The notes below the pieces were generated by a model, which saw only the letters and a list, made by a program, of their open reading frames with translations, ran no database searches and was not told the origin of the DNA. From Burkholderia sp. Ax-1724 (GTDB lineage Bacteria; Pseudomonadota; Gammaproteobacteria; Burkholderiales; Burkholderiaceae): a stretch of 64,000 nt of DNA. Each line of letters begins with the position of its first letter. Positions within the stretch are counted from its first letter, which is position 1. The DNA is taken from the NCBI RefSeq assembly GCF_011752995.1, contig NZ_VWWL01000007.1, positions 186,001 through 250,000 on the forward strand, given 5' to 3'. Shown in pieces: positions 47,269-58,045 of this stretch. Made by a program: the position numbers and the translations under genes.

Positions 47269-47764
47269 AAAACAAATACGGCGGTCTCACCCGGCAGGGT
47301 TGCCGGACTGCGCCGCCGTCGTTTGGTGGTAACTCAATGCAGGATAAAGGATTTCTCCCCGTTTGACGAGTCGGCCAGAGGGCCGGGAGAGGGGTCTGAA
47401 AGCGTCTCGCGGACACCGCGGCGTGCCTGTGTGCGGTGCGGAAGAAGGTCCGCTGCGCTATAATCTCAGGGTTATCCCAAGCCCGGCAAGCCGATGTTCC
47501 GTATCGAGAAATACGGCGCAAACGCGGCTCGCAAGGTGCGGAAAGCCTGTCGCGGCGTGGCCGTCTTGGCAGGCGTCAAGGCGGTTCAGCCGGTTCCCGC
47601 AGCCGTTCTCGTGGTGGGTTCGTTAGTGTTTGCGTTTGCGTCAGCCTGCGTCGCAGGCGGTCGCAAGCGACTGCCGTGCATGCCGTCCGCGGCGAGTCCG
47701 GGCGCACGGCCGGTGCATCGCCGGTTTGCCGTCATCCGCTGGGCAGTTACACAGGTATTCCTAC
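47269..47764. other. Divergent argF/DUF3579 gap, 496 bp
   Basis: TATAAT at 47459-47464 on the plus strand could start a leader of about 295 nt for the DUF3579 gene, but no -35 is visible at 16-18 bp. A plus-strand frame from 47494 is open only because of GC bias and has no ribosome site. No riboswitch-like fold was recognised. Confidence 0.5.
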
Positions 47765-48112
47765 ATGGCCGAAGCAGCTCCAATCGAATATTTCATTCAG
47801 GGCATCACGTCGACCGGAAAAAAGTTTCGGCCGAGCGACTGGTCGGAGCGGCTCGCGGGCGTGATGTCGTCCTTTGGGCCCGGTGTGAGGAAGGGGCCGA
47901 ACGCCTATATGCAGTACTCGCTGTACGTTCGGCCGACCATGGTCGGCGACCTCAAATGCGTGATTCTCGATTCGCGCCTGCGCGACATCGAGCCGATGGC
48001 TTTCGACTTCGTGCTCAATTTCGCGAAAGACAACGACCTCGTCGTGACCGAGGCCTGCGAACTGGAACTCGAGCACGCGCCGCCCCCGCAAGCCAAGCGT
48101 CACGTGATCTGA
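47765..48112 (+). CDS. DUF3579 family protein
   Basis: 115-aa small protein conserved in Betaproteobacteria next to argF and rpsT. Seen: EYFIQGITSTGKKFRPSDWS, YMQYSLYVRPTMVGDLKCVI, and ELELEHAPPP near the end. Predicted soluble with mixed alpha/beta content. Function unknown. ATG 47765 gives the family start; the frame upstream is not conserved. Confidence 0.85.
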   Translation: MAEAAPIEYFIQGITSTGKKFRPSDWSERLAGVMSSFGPGVRKGPNAYMQYSLYVRPTMVGDLKCVILDSRLRDIEPMAFDFVLNFAKDNDLVVTEACELELEHAPPPQAKRHVI

Positions 48113-48143
48113 GGCAGGCTGACCGGTCGGTCGAGGCAAAAAC

Positions 48144-48170
48144 AAAAACCCGCGAGTAGCGGGTTTTTTT
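48144..48170 (+). terminator. Intrinsic terminator of the DUF3579 gene
   Basis: AAACCCGC-GAGTA-GCGGGTTT stem-loop followed by seven T, 32 nt after the stop codon. Confidence 0.9.
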
Positions 48171-48255
48171 ACGGCCAGGCATTGCGAGGCATTGCGGCCG
48201 GGCGGGGCCAAACTCGGTGTGTTTGCCGGAACGTGGGCGCAAACGGCCCGTGCGA

Positions 48256-48282
48256 AACAAAAAAGCCCGCCAAAGCGGGCTT
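48256..48282 (-). terminator. Intrinsic terminator of rpsT
   Basis: On the minus strand GCCCGC-TTTG-GCGGGC is followed by TTTTTTG, about 50 nt beyond the rpsT stop. Confidence 0.9.
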
Positions 48283-48331
48283 CTCGTGCAGCGGAAACAG
48301 GAGGTGGCCCACCGAAGCGGGCCGACCGGAA

Positions 48332-48610
48332 TTACTGCGCTGCGGGCGCTTGCAGACCCTTGACGGCTGCAGCGAGGCGGCTCTTGTGGCGAGCTGCCTT
48401 GTTCTTGTGAATGATGTTCTTGTCGGCGATGATGTCGATGGTCTTCGACGATGCCTTGAAGATTTCAGCGGCCTTAGCCTGGTCGCCTGCGTCGATTGCC
48501 TTGCGGACAGCCTTGATAGCCGTGCGGAACTTCGAGCGCAGTGCCGAGTTGTGCGAGTTTGCCTTCGCGGCCTGGCGGGCGCGCTTGCGTGCTTGTGCGG
48601 AGTTAGCCAT
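48332..48610 (-). CDS. rpsT: 30S ribosomal protein S20
   Basis: 92-aa basic ribosomal protein binding 16S rRNA helices in the small subunit. Seen: [30 protein letters not shown], and [17 protein letters not shown]. Divergent from murJ, which is the standard neighbour. Its leader is long (about 235 nt from the predicted promoter), which in other bacteria is where S20 autoregulation acts. Confidence 0.96.
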   Translation of the reverse strand: MANSAQARKRARQAAKANSHNSALRSKFRTAIKAVRKAIDAGDQAKAAEIFKASSKTIDIIADKNIIHKNKAARHKSRLAAAVKGLQAPAAQ

Positions 48611-48853
48611 GACGGTTCCTTATCCTGTTCCTGTTTCCAGTACCCGCCATTCGTGTGGCGAGGTGCTGCTTCTCGATCCGAACCCCTGGAAGCGATTGCC
48701 CAAGGGCGCAAAAGTGTCGAAAAAATCGATCGAACTACGCGAAGGCGGGCCCGTGTTTCGGGTTGTTCCGGCGGATTGACGGGTGGCGTGGCGCCAACCC
48801 GAGAATCTTGTCCGAAAAACCGTTCGAAAACTGAGCGAGCTTCGAAACCGACG

Positions 48854-48883
48854 ATTATAGCAACAAAATCAGGCACGTGGCAA
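48854..48883 (-). promoter_or_regulatory. Sigma-70 promoter of rpsT
   Basis: On the minus strand TTGCCA (48883-48878), 18-bp spacer, perfect TATAAT (48859-48854). The remainder of the 591-bp rpsT/murJ gap (48611-49201) shows no gene and no repeat. Confidence 0.65.
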
Positions 48884-49186
48884 CGACAATGCGTGACTGT
48901 GCAACAGCGGCCGGCGTGGTGTCATGCCGGAAACCTATGCTTCGGGCGCTGGCCTTATGAAACCGCAGAGGAAAGGGCGAAGCGCTGGCCGTATGCGCCA
49001 GGCCTGAACAGAGAACCGAACCGGGAGGCTCATCCATCCGACTCGCCGGCAAAATCCGCCGCGTCGAGCCGGAAAAAGCACAGAAAAGTACGAAAAACAA
49101 CGCTTTGCAGCCCATTGCCGCGAACGTCCTCGCGGCAAATCGGTCCGAATCGCGTTCCGGCTCGTCGTCCGCATTTGCGGCACCCG

Positions 49187-49192
49187 TATAAT
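49187..49192 (+). promoter_or_regulatory. murJ -10 element very close to the start codon
   Basis: TATAAT ends nine bases before the murJ ATG, so transcription would start within a few bases of the codon. No Shine-Dalgarno is present (AAGCGCCCC precedes the ATG) and no convincing -35 was seen. This suggests a leaderless or near-leaderless transcript, or a non-functional match. Confidence 0.45.
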
Positions 49193-49201
49193 AAGCGCCC
49201 C

Positions 49202-50752
49202 ATGAATCTATTCCGAGCCCTGCTGACGGTCAGCGGCTTCACGCTGCTGTCGCGCGTGACCGGACTGGCCCGTGAAACGCTGATCGCCCGTGCGTTCGGT
49301 GCCAGTCAATACACTGACGCGTTCTACGTCGCCTTTCGCATTCCCAACCTGCTGCGCCGGATTTCCGCCGAGGGCGCGTTCTCGCAGGCCTTCGTGCCGA
49401 TCCTCGCGGAGTTCAAGAACCAGCAAGGCCACGACGCCACCAAGGCACTCGTCGACGCGACCTCGACCGTGCTCGCGTGGGCGCTCGCCGTGCTGTCGGT
49501 GCTCGGCGTGCTCGGCGCGTCGGGCGTTGTGTTCGTGGTCGCATCGGGCCTTGCGCACGAGGGCCACGCGTACGATCTCGCGGTCGCGATGACGCGCATC
49601 ATGTTCCCGTACATCATCTTCATCTCGCTGACGTCGCTCGCGTCCGGCGTGCTGAACACGTACAAGAACTTCTCGCTGCCCGCGTTCGCGCCGGTGCTGC
49701 TGAACCTCGCCTTCATCGCGGCCGCGGTGTTCGTCGCGCCGCATCTGCAGACGCCGGTCTACGCGCTCGCGTGGGCGGTGATCGTCGGCGGCGTGCTGCA
49801 GTTCATCGTGCAGCTGCCGGGCCTGAAGAAGATCGACATGGTGCCGCGCATCGGCCTGAATCCGTTGCGCGCGCTCGCGCATCGCGGCGTGAAGCGGGTG
49901 CTCGCGAAGATGGTGCCGGCGATGTTCGCGGTGTCGGTTGCGCAGATCAGCCTCATCATCAACACGAACATCGCGTCGCACATCGGTCCGGGCGCGGTGT
50001 CGTGGATCAACTACGCCGACCGGCTGATGGAGTTTCCGACCGCGCTGCTCGGTGTCGCGCTCGGCACGATTCTGCTGCCGAGCCTCTCGAAGGCGCATGT
50101 CGACGCCGATTCGCACGAGTATTCGTCGCTGCTCGACTGGGGGCTGCGCGTCACGTTCCTACTCGCGGCGCCGAGCGCGGTGGCGCTGTTCTTCTTCGCC
50201 GAGCCGCTGACCGCCGTGCTGTTCAACTACGGCAAGTTCGACGGCAACTCGGTCGTGATGGTGAGCCGCGCGCTCGCCGCCTATGGCGTTGGCCTGATCG
50301 GCCTGATCATGATCAAGATTCTCGCGCCGGGCTTCTACGCGAAGCAGGACATCAAGACGCCGGTGAGGATCGGCGTTGGCGTGCTGATCGTGACGCAGTT
50401 GAGCAATTACGTGTTCGTGCCGGTGTTCTCGCATGCGGGGCTGACGCTGAGCGTCGGGCTCGGTGCCTGCATGAACGCCTTGCTGCTGTTTATCGGTCTG
50501 CGCAAACGCGGCATTTACATGCCGTCGAGCGGCTGGCTCAGGTTTTTCGTGCAGTTGCTCGGCGCGTGTCTCGTGCTGGCCGGGGTGATGCGCTGGCTCG
50601 CGATCAGCTTCGACTGGATCGGCATGCATAGCCAGCCGCTCAACCGCATCGTGCTGCTCGGCGCATGCCTCGTGCTGTTCGCCGCGCTATATTTCGGTAT
50701 GCTTTGGCTGATGGGCTTCAAGTACGCGTATTTCAAAAGGCGAGTGAAGTGA
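49202..50752 (+). CDS. murJ: Lipid II flippase MurJ
   Basis: Inner-membrane lipid II flippase, MOP superfamily; 516 aa, about 14 predicted helices. Seen: LLSRVTGLARETLIARAFGA, AFYVAFRIPNLLRRISAEGAF, AVSVAQISLIINTNIASH, INYADRLMEFPTALLGVALG, and FYAKQDIKTPVRIG. Length and motifs match MurJ/MviN fully. It abuts the next gene. Confidence 0.95.
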   Translation: MNLFRALLTVSGFTLLSRVTGLARETLIARAFGASQYTDAFYVAFRIPNLLRRISAEGAFSQAFVPILAEFKNQQGHDATKALVDATSTVLAWALAVLSVLGVLGASGVVFVVASGLAHEGHAYDLAVAMTRIMFPYIIFISLTSLASGVLNTYKNFSLPAFAPVLLNLAFIAAAVFVAPHLQTPVYALAWAVIVGGVLQFIVQLPGLKKIDMVPRIGLNPLRALAHRGVKRVLAKMVPAMFAVSVAQISLIINTNIASHIGPGAVSWINYADRLMEFPTALLGVALGTILLPSLSKAHVDADSHEYSSLLDWGLRVTFLLAAPSAVALFFFAEPLTAVLFNYGKFDGNSVVMVSRALAAYGVGLIGLIMIKILAPGFYAKQDIKTPVRIGVGVLIVTQLSNYVFVPVFSHAGLTLSVGLGACMNALLLFIGLRKRGIYMPSSGWLRFFVQLLGACLVLAGVMRWLAISFDWIGMHSQPLNRIVLLGACLVLFAALYFGMLWLMGFKYAYFKRRVK

Positions 50753-50757
50753 TCACG

Positions 50758-51600
50758 ATGACGCGGGTTCTCGATTATTTCAGCACGCTCGTCGCCGATG
50801 ACGAAAGCCTGCCCTTGACCGAGACGGCGCTCTCGCTCGCGCAGGACGCCTATCCCGACCTCGATCTGCAGGCGGCGCTGTCCGAGCTCGATGAACTGGT
50901 GCTGCGTCTGCGGCGCCATATGCCCGAGGATGCCGACATCCGGCAGAAGGTCGGCGTGCTGAACCGGTTCTTTTTCCGCGAACTCGGTTTCGCCAGCAAT
51001 CTCAACGATTATTACGACCCCGATAACAGCCATCTGAATGCGGTGCTGAAGCGCCGTCGCGGCATTCCGATTTCGCTCGCGGTGCTGTATCTGGAGATGG
51101 CCGAGCAGGTGGGTATTCCGGTGCGCGGCGTATCGTTTCCGGGCCACTTTCTGCTGCGCGTGACGACGCCCGACGGCGACGTGATGCTCGATCCGACCAA
51201 CGGCCATTCGCTGTCCGAAGCGCAGATGGTCGAGATGCTCGAGCCGTACGTGGCGTCGGCCGGCGACTCGATCGGCCGCGCATTGCGCATGCTGCTGCAG
51301 CCGGCCACGCGCCGCGAGATCATCGCGCGGATGCTGCGCAATCTGAAGGCGATCTATCTGCAGACCGAGCGTTGGCAGCGGCTGCTCGCGGTGCAGCAGC
51401 GGCTCGTCATTCTGCTGCCGGACAATATCGAGGAAGTGCGCGATCGCGGTTTCGCGTATGCGCGGCTCGACTATCTGCGTCCCGCGCTCGAAGACCTCGA
51501 AAACTATCTCGGTGACCGCCCCGATGCGGAAGATGCCACGGTGGTCGAGTCGCAACTGCATGAGTTGCGGCAGCGCACGCGGCACGATGGCGGCGCATGA
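50758..51600 (+). CDS. SirB1-type transglutaminase-like/TPR protein
   Basis: 280 aa: N-terminal transglutaminase-like (SirB1) domain with LNDYYDPDNSHLNAVLKRRRG and GIPVRGVSFPGHFLLRV, then a short TPR region (about 190-270). Function is unknown in bacteria. An in-frame GTG at 50749 overlaps the murJ stop (GTGA) and has AAAAGG at better spacing, so the real start may be three codons upstream. Probably co-transcribed with murJ. Confidence 0.88.
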   Translation: MTRVLDYFSTLVADDESLPLTETALSLAQDAYPDLDLQAALSELDELVLRLRRHMPEDADIRQKVGVLNRFFFRELGFASNLNDYYDPDNSHLNAVLKRRRGIPISLAVLYLEMAEQVGIPVRGVSFPGHFLLRVTTPDGDVMLDPTNGHSLSEAQMVEMLEPYVASAGDSIGRALRMLLQPATRREIIARMLRNLKAIYLQTERWQRLLAVQQRLVILLPDNIEEVRDRGFAYARLDYLRPALEDLENYLGDRPDAEDATVVESQLHELRQRTRHDGGA

Positions 51601-51675
51601 CGGGGGCAGGGCGGCGCGCGCTGGCGCATAACAGCGCATAACGGCCGCGCGCGGTTTTAAGCCTGCATAAAACGC

Positions 51676-51711
51676 AAAAGCCTGCACAGGGTTCATGTGC
51701 AGGCTTTTTTT
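51676..51711. terminator. Intrinsic terminator between convergent genes
   Basis: AAAAGCCTGCAC and GTGCAGGCTTTT arms around nine bases, with a seven-T run on the plus strand and A-rich sequence on the other side. Confidence 0.92.
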
Positions 51712-51771
51712 CGCTTCGCGCCGCAGGCCGCGCGAGGGCGGCATGGCCTCGCGTTTCAGGCGGCCGTCATT

Positions 51772-52530
51772 TCACTTCGGCTGCATGCGAATCGCGCCGT
51801 CCAGACGGATCACTTCGCCGTTCAGCATCGGGTTGTCGAAGATCTGCTTGGCGAGCATCGCGTATTCCGCCGGCTTACCGAGGCGCGGCGGGAACGGCAC
51901 CATCGCACCGAGCGCGTCCTGTACTTCCTGCGGCATGCCGAGCAGCATTGGCGTTTCGAAGATGCCGGGCGCAATCGTCATGACGCGAATGCCATTGCGT
52001 GACAGGTCGCGCGCGATCGGCAGCGTCATGCCGACCACGCCGCCCTTCGACGCGGCGTAGGCCGCCTGGCCGATCTGACCATCGTACGCGGCGACCGACG
52101 CTGTGCTGATGATCACACCGCGCTCGCCATACGCGTTCGGTTCGTTCTTCGACATCTGCATTGCCGCGAGCCGGATCATGTTGAACGTGCCGACCAGGTT
52201 GATCGAGATCGTGCGCGCGAACAGATCGAGCGGATGCGCGCCATCCTTGCCGACGGTTTTCGCGGCCGGCGCGACGCCCGCGCAATTGACGAGACCGCGC
52301 AGCGTGCCGAGTTTGGCCGCGGCTTCGACGGCCTGCGTCGCGTCCTCTTCGCGGCTCACGTCGCATTTGACGAACACGCCGCCGAGTTCCGCCGCGAGCG
52401 CTTCGCCCGCGTCCACGTTGAGGTCGGCGAGCGCGACCTTGCCGCCGTTTTCGGCGATGAGGCGCGCGGTAGCGGCGCCGAGACCCGATGCACCGCCGGT
52501 GATCAGGAATGCGTTGTCACGAATTTCCAT
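51772..52530 (-). CDS. 3-hydroxyacyl-CoA dehydrogenase type-2-like SDR (HSD17B10 family)
   Basis: 252-aa short-chain dehydrogenase: [11 protein letters not shown] near the N-terminus, [39 protein letters not shown] (Ser, Tyr, Lys triad), and [18 protein letters not shown], closely following the type-2 hydroxyacyl-CoA/17beta-hydroxysteroid dehydrogenase family. Likely acts on short or branched 3-hydroxyacyl-CoA. Monocistronic between two terminators. Confidence 0.88.
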   Translation of the reverse strand: MEIRDNAFLITGGASGLGAATARLIAENGGKVALADLNVDAGEALAAELGGVFVKCDVSREEDATQAVEAAAKLGTLRGLVNCAGVAPAAKTVGKDGAHPLDLFARTISINLVGTFNMIRLAAMQMSKNEPNAYGERGVIISTASVAAYDGQIGQAAYAASKGGVVGMTLPIARDLSRNGIRVMTIAPGIFETPMLLGMPQEVQDALGAMVPFPPRLGKPAEYAMLAKQIFDNPMLNGEVIRLDGAIRMQPK

Positions 52531-52691
52531 GTCTTCTCCTTTGCTGCGGTTACTCAGTGCTGTTTCGATCGAGTCTGGGTTCGCCGACCGATTGTAGCGG
52601 TTGTGCTGCGATGCAAAAGGCTAGCGCGTCCGTGTGACGCTATGCCTTCTCCCGGCAAAAGTCGGTCGCGTCCCGAGCGGCGCGCATCAAT

Positions 52692-52721
52692 GAAAAACCC
52701 GCCGGAATAGGCGGGTTTTTC
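52692..52721. terminator. Terminator downstream of adk
   Basis: GAAAAACCCGCC and GGCGGGTTTTTC arms around GGAATA, perfectly symmetric. It lies 27 nt beyond the adk stop and gives a U run on both strands. Confidence 0.92.
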
Positions 52722-52748
52722 GTCGAACGCAGGCGGCGGACGGCGTGC

Positions 52749-53429
<681 letters not shown>

Positions 53430-53633
53430 CTATGTGAATTCTTTGGTGACGCGGCAACTATCCCGGCGACGCTGACTCTCCGAAGGGCTCGCATCGGCTG
53501 GCCGTTGCGCGTTTCGCGCTGCACGTCGAAAACGACGGCGCTGCGGAAGGCAACGGTGCGATCGGGACAACCCTGGGTGTCGCCTGTTATGGGGGCACGC
53601 ACAACCGTCCGATTATGCCATGGCTTCCCGCGC

Positions 53634-54428
53634 TCAAGACCCGAATAAAGTCCGCACGCGCGCGAGATCGGCGGGGGTATCGACACCCGGCAGCGGCACG
53701 TCGTGCGTGACGAGCACGGCGATGCGCTCGCCGTGCCACATCGCGCGCAACTGTTCGAGCGCTTCGGCCTGTTCGATCGGCGAGATCGCGAGACTCGGGT
53801 ACGTGCGCAGGAATTTCGCACGATAGGCATACAGGCCGATATGCCGGTACACGACCGCGGGGGCGGGCGGCGCGGGCATCGACGCGACGTTCGGCCAGTG
53901 CGGCTGCCATGCGTCGCGCGCCCACGGAATCGGCGCGCGCGAGAAGTACAGCGCGACGCCGCGCGCATCGGGCACGACCTTGACGACGTTCGGATTGAAG
54001 ATTTCGGCGGGGTCGCTGATCGGATGCGCGGCCGTGGCGATCGCGCAGCCGTTCGAGGCCGCGAGATGCGCGGCGACACCATGCACGAGCGCGGGGTCGA
54101 TCAGCGGCTCGTCGCCCTGCACGTTGACGACGATCGTGTCGTCGCTCCAGCCGAAGCGCGTCGCCACTTCCGCGAGACGGTCCGTGCCCGACGGATGATC
54201 GGCGCGCGTGAGCACCGCGTCGAAGCCGTGAGCGTGCGCCGCGTCGAGCACGTCCTGCGCATCCGATGCGATCAGCACCTGCTGTGCACCCGACTCGCGC
54301 GCGCGTTCGGCGACCCGCACCACCATCGGCTTGCCGCCGATGTCGGCGAGCGGCTTGTTGGGCAGACGCGTCGAGGCGAGGCGGGCCGGCACGACGGCGA
54401 TAAACGGATGAGTGGCGGTGTGGGTCAT
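53634..54428 (-). CDS. kdsB: 3-deoxy-manno-octulosonate cytidylyltransferase (CMP-KDO synthetase)
   Basis: Activates KDO for lipopolysaccharide core synthesis; 264 aa. Seen: [62 protein letters not shown], and [16 protein letters not shown] 54428 was chosen; the open frame upstream is not conserved. Confidence 0.95.
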   Translation of the reverse strand: MTHTATHPFIAVVPARLASTRLPNKPLADIGGKPMVVRVAERARESGAQQVLIASDAQDVLDAAHAHGFDAVLTRADHPSGTDRLAEVATRFGWSDDTIVVNVQGDEPLIDPALVHGVAAHLAASNGCAIATAAHPISDPAEIFNPNVVKVVPDARGVALYFSRAPIPWARDAWQPHWPNVASMPAPPAPAVVYRHIGLYAYRAKFLRTYPSLAISPIEQAEALEQLRAMWHGERIAVLVTHDVPLPGVDTPADLARVRTLFGS

Positions 54429-54660
54429 CGAATGAAAAGGCGGGCGGCGATAAAAGCGAGGGAAGCGGTTGCGCGCGCGGCGAGCCGCGGATTCGGGCTG
54501 AAACGACAAGCAGCGCTGAACGGCAAAACGGTGGAACGACGTGCGAATCTGCGGAAAGGCGGCGAACCGGCGGCTACGGGCGATGCGAAGAACTCGGCGA
54601 AACCGCGTGCCTCTCAACCGTGTACTGCCGCACTCGCCGCTTTGCTTCGGGCAACCGGAT

Positions 54661-54864
54661 TCAGGCAACCGAACCCGGATTCAGATCGACCGGCGTGCCT
54701 TCCACGGTTTGCCGCGCTTCGTCGACGAGCATCACGGGGATGCCGTCGCGGATCGGATAGGCGAGCTTGTCCGCGTTGCAGATCAGTTCCTGCGCGGCGC
54801 GGTCGTAGCTGAGCGGGCCCTTGCAGATCGGGCAGACGAGGATTTCAAGCAGGCGAGCGTCCAC
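54661..54864 (-). CDS. Trm112 family protein (zinc-ribbon-like)
   Basis: 67-aa YcaR/Trm112-type protein: [20 protein letters not shown] with the CPIC pair, [20 protein letters not shown]. Small stand-alone partner of methyltransferases or LPS genes; function unclear. GTG 54864 has GGAG seven bases upstream and overlaps lpxK by 20 nt; a longer TTG start is less likely. Confidence 0.9.
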   Translation of the reverse strand: MDARLLEILVCPICKGPLSYDRAAQELICNADKLAYPIRDGIPVMLVDEARQTVEGTPVDLNPGSVA

Positions 54865-55861
54865 GGACTTTCTCCACAACTAATGCAGTGAGGCGATGAT
54901 CGAGCGCGGCTTCGACCGGGACTACCCAGATGCGCGCATCGTGCCAGGCCGCCAATTTTACCGCATCCTTTTCCGTAATCAGGATCGCATCGGCGTCGAC
55001 GTCGGCGAACGGATTGCGCTCGAAGGCGTAGTGATCGGGCAGCGCGCGGGTCGCCGGCGCGAGGCCGGCCGCGCGCAGCGTCGCGAAAAAGCGCTCGGGC
55101 GCGCCGATGCCGGCCGCGGCCAGCACGCGCTGACCGGCGAATTGCGCGAGCGGCCGGCGCAGCGCGGGATTGTCGAGATGCCATGCGTCGGCCGGCGCGA
55201 GCTGCAGCGCGAACGTGTTGGGCCAGGCGGGCAGCGTGCGCGCGTACGGATCGTTAATGAGCGTCGCGTCGCGGCGGCGCGACAGCGGCTCGCGCAGCGG
55301 ACCGGCCGGCAGCAGGAAACCGTTGCCGCCGAGCCGGTGATCGAACACGACCAGTTCGACGTCGCGCGCGAGCCGGTAATGCTGCAGACCATCGTCGCTG
55401 ACGATCACGTCGACGTCGCGATGCGCGGCGCACAGCGCCTGCGCGGCCGCCACGCGATCCGGGCAGACCCACACCGGCGCGCTCGTGCGGCGCGCGATCA
55501 GCAGCGGCTCGTCGCCGCCGACGCTTGCGGAAGAGCCCGGCGTGACGGGTGTCGGTGTGCTCACGCGTGCGCCGTAGCCGCGCGAGACGACGCCGGGCGT
55601 GAAGCCCGCGGCGCGCAACGCCTCGACGAGCGCGATCACGGTCGGCGTCTTGCCGGTGCCGCCGACCGTGACGTTGCCGACCACGACCACCGGCACGCCA
55701 ACGCGCACCGTTTTTAACCAGCCGAGCGAGAAGGCGGCACGGCGCGCAGCCGCGATCGCGCCGAACACGCAGGCGAACGGCGTGAGCGCCCATGCGAGCG
55801 GTCCGCGCTGCTGCCACTCGCGCGCGAGGCGCGCTTCGAGACGGTCGTTGAGTTCGCTCAT
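54845..55861 (-). CDS. lpxK: Tetraacyldisaccharide 4'-kinase
   Basis: Inner-membrane-associated kinase of lipid A synthesis; 338 aa. Seen: one N-terminal membrane segment (about 20-40), Walker-like [36 protein letters not shown], and [12 protein letters not shown]. Overlaps the Trm112 gene. In many Burkholderia-type genomes exbB/exbD lie between xseA and lpxK; here that interval contains no gene. Confidence 0.95.
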   Translation of the reverse strand: MSELNDRLEARLAREWQQRGPLAWALTPFACVFGAIAAARRAAFSLGWLKTVRVGVPVVVVGNVTVGGTGKTPTVIALVEALRAAGFTPGVVSRGYGARVSTPTPVTPGSSASVGGDEPLLIARRTSAPVWVCPDRVAAAQALCAAHRDVDVIVSDDGLQHYRLARDVELVVFDHRLGGNGFLLPAGPLREPLSRRRDATLINDPYARTLPAWPNTFALQLAPADAWHLDNPALRRPLAQFAGQRVLAAAGIGAPERFFATLRAAGLAPATRALPDHYAFERNPFADVDADAILITEKDAVKLAAWHDARIWVVPVEAALDHRLTALVVEKVRGRSPA

Positions 55862-56446
55862 GAGCCAGTGACGGACACGGCTTGCGCGCCGTACGCCGGA
55901 CGAGGGCGGCGCGGCGACGCGAAGGCGTCATGCGCAATACGCGGGGTCTGCATCAACGCGGTTCTCCGGGCAATCGTGGTGAGGCGAAAAATGACGTGGC
56001 GGCAAGCGGCGTCTGTCGTGTCGTGTCGTGACGGCACGCCGCGACGGCCGGCATCGCCGCGTTCGCGGCGGGTTCGGCATGCCGCCGAACCCGCCACTCT
56101 AGCGCGCGGGCATCCCGCCCGGCAAGTCGCGCGGCGCGTGTTAAGCGTCTGCTCACGTCTTCTGCCGCGATCCGCAGCCTGTGGATAACTTTGTGGAGAA
56201 CCAGCCTGCCGATTCGTGGAAAGCGCCGCTCCGTGCGCTCCGGATCGGCCTGCCCGGTCTTTATTGAGATATAAACGCCATATAAATCAATAGCATGCCT
56301 CGAATTCACATGTTGTGAAGAGGGTTCTGGCGGAATTCGTCAGGCCATTCCCGCCATGTGGACACTTTTAACAGTTTGGCGATCAGGCTGGACGCCGATG
56401 GCCGCTCGGTCTATCGTCTGTCCGGCCAGTCCTACTTATTCCTCGC
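55862..56446. other. Divergent lpxK/xseA gap, 585 bp
   Basis: No supported gene. A perfect DnaA-box nonamer TGTGGATAA lies at 56180-56188, and an AT-richer stretch (about 56255-56370) precedes xseA. Short open frames here are GC shadows without ribosome sites. Confidence 0.5.
56180..56188 (+). promoter_or_regulatory. Single DnaA-box-like nonamer
   Basis: TGTGGATAA is the complement of the consensus TTATCCACA. It is isolated, so it is not an origin; it could modulate xseA or be chance. Confidence 0.35.
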
Positions 56447-57826
56447 ATGAATTCCGAAAGCCCCTTTTCCTCGCCGGCGATGCCCGGCGGCGAGGTCGTC
56501 GTTGCCGTGTCCGCGCTCAATCGTGCGATCGGCACGATGCTCGAACGCTCGTTTCCGCTGGTCTGGGTGGCGGGCGAAGTGTCAAATTTCACGCGCGCCG
56601 CGAGCGGTCATTGGTATTTCTCGATCAAGGACGCGCAGGCGCAAATGCGCTGTGTGATGTTCCGCGGCCGCGCGCAGTACGCCGAATTCACGCCGCGTGA
56701 AGGCGACCGTATCGAGGTGCGCGCGCTCGTCACGATGTACGAGCCGCGCGGCGAGTTGCAACTGAACGTGGAAGCGGTGCGCCGCACGGGCCAGGGGCGT
56801 CTCTACGAAGCGTTTTTGCGGCTGAAGGCGCAGCTCGAAGCCGAGGGCCTCTTTGCGGCCGAACGCAAGCGCGCGTTGCCGGCGCATCCGCGCGCGATCG
56901 GCATCGTCACGTCGTTGCAGGCCGCCGCGCTGCGCGACGTGCTGACCACGCTGTCGCGCCGCGCGCCGCATATTCCGGTGATCGTTTATCCGGCGCCGGT
57001 GCAGGGCGCGGGCGTCAGCGCGAAGCTTGCCGCGATGGTCGAGGCGGCCGGCGCGCGGCGCGAGGTCGACGTGCTGATCGTGTGCCGCGGCGGCGGGTCG
57101 ATCGAAGACCTGTGGGCCTTCAACGAAGAAGTGCTCGCGCGCGCGATCGCGGAAAGCGTGATTCCCGTCGTGAGCGGGGTCGGTCACGAAACCGATTTCA
57201 CGATTGCCGATTTCGCCGCCGACGTGCGCGCGCCGACGCCGACCGGTGCCGCCGAACTCGTGAGTCCGCAGCGCGTGCTGCTGCTGCGCGAACTCGATCA
57301 TCGGCATGCGACGCTCGCGCGCGCGTTCGGCCGCATGATGGAGCGGCGCGCGCAGCAGCTCGACTGGCTCTCGCGCCGGCTTGTGTCGCCGGCCGAACGG
57401 CTTGCGCGGCAGCGCGTGCATCTGCGGCAGTTGAGCGCGAGGCTTGCGTCGGCGGGTGCGCGTCCGGTGCGCGATGCGCGCGCGCGGTTTTCGCTGTTGC
57501 AGATGCGCTGGCAGCGCTGGCGTCCCGATCTCGCGGCCGAGCGCGTGCGGCTTGGCAATCTCGCGCAACGTTTGCACATGGCATGGTTACGCCAGCATGA
57601 ACGTCAGCTTGCGCGGATCGATACGCTCGCCGCGCGGCTCGAAGTGCTGAGCCCGCAGCGCACGCTCGAACGCGGTTATGCGGCCGTGCTCGACGCGCAG
57701 AGCGGCCGCGCGATTCGCGCACCGTCTTCGTTGAAACCGGGGCGGCGTTTGACGATGCATCTCGCCGAAGGCTCGGCCGACATCGCGCTCGCCGATGTGC
57801 AGGCGCGTCTTGACGATGGCTTCTGA
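56447..57826 (+). CDS. xseA: Exodeoxyribonuclease VII large subunit
   Basis: Single-strand-specific exonuclease subunit; 459 aa. Seen: N-terminal OB-fold ([36 protein letters not shown]), catalytic core with [30 protein letters not shown], and [20 protein letters not shown], then a long coiled-coil (about 260-400). GC-rich with many Arg/Ala. xseB is not adjacent. Confidence 0.95.
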   Translation: MNSESPFSSPAMPGGEVVVAVSALNRAIGTMLERSFPLVWVAGEVSNFTRAASGHWYFSIKDAQAQMRCVMFRGRAQYAEFTPREGDRIEVRALVTMYEPRGELQLNVEAVRRTGQGRLYEAFLRLKAQLEAEGLFAAERKRALPAHPRAIGIVTSLQAAALRDVLTTLSRRAPHIPVIVYPAPVQGAGVSAKLAAMVEAAGARREVDVLIVCRGGGSIEDLWAFNEEVLARAIAESVIPVVSGVGHETDFTIADFAADVRAPTPTGAAELVSPQRVLLLRELDHRHATLARAFGRMMERRAQQLDWLSRRLVSPAERLARQRVHLRQLSARLASAGARPVRDARARFSLLQMRWQRWRPDLAAERVRLGNLAQRLHMAWLRQHERQLARIDTLAARLEVLSPQRTLERGYAAVLDAQSGRAIRAPSSLKPGRRLTMHLAEGSADIALADVQARLDDGF

Positions 57827-57952
57827 TGTTTCACCCATGGGCGCGTGTCGCATCTTTTTTTGCTTTCCGGAAAGCAGGCACGCGCCGTGCGCATTCGCTG
57901 AGAAGGCTTTGCGCGCGGCATCTTCGGCATGCCCGGCATAAAGTCCGTTGGT

Positions 57953-57981
57953 TTGCGGGGTTATTCCAACTCGCCTACAAT
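57953..57981 (+). promoter_or_regulatory. Promoter of sodB
   Basis: TTGCGG (57953-57958), 17-bp spacer, TACAAT (57976-57981), giving a leader of about 58 nt before the ATG. Confidence 0.55.
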
Positions 57982-58045
57982 CGAGTGCTCGATAGCGTCA
58001 TCCGCAGACTCCCCCCACAACAGATACAGACAGAAGGAAAGCACC

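Noticed and set aside
47459..47464. TATAAT as a firm promoter for the DUF3579 gene
   Set aside because: No -35 hexamer at 16-18 bp and a leader of nearly 300 nt would result; left as a note only.
47494..48159. Plus-strand open frame overlapping the DUF3579 gene
   Set aside because: No ribosome site, no family resemblance, and it reads the DUF3579 gene out of frame.
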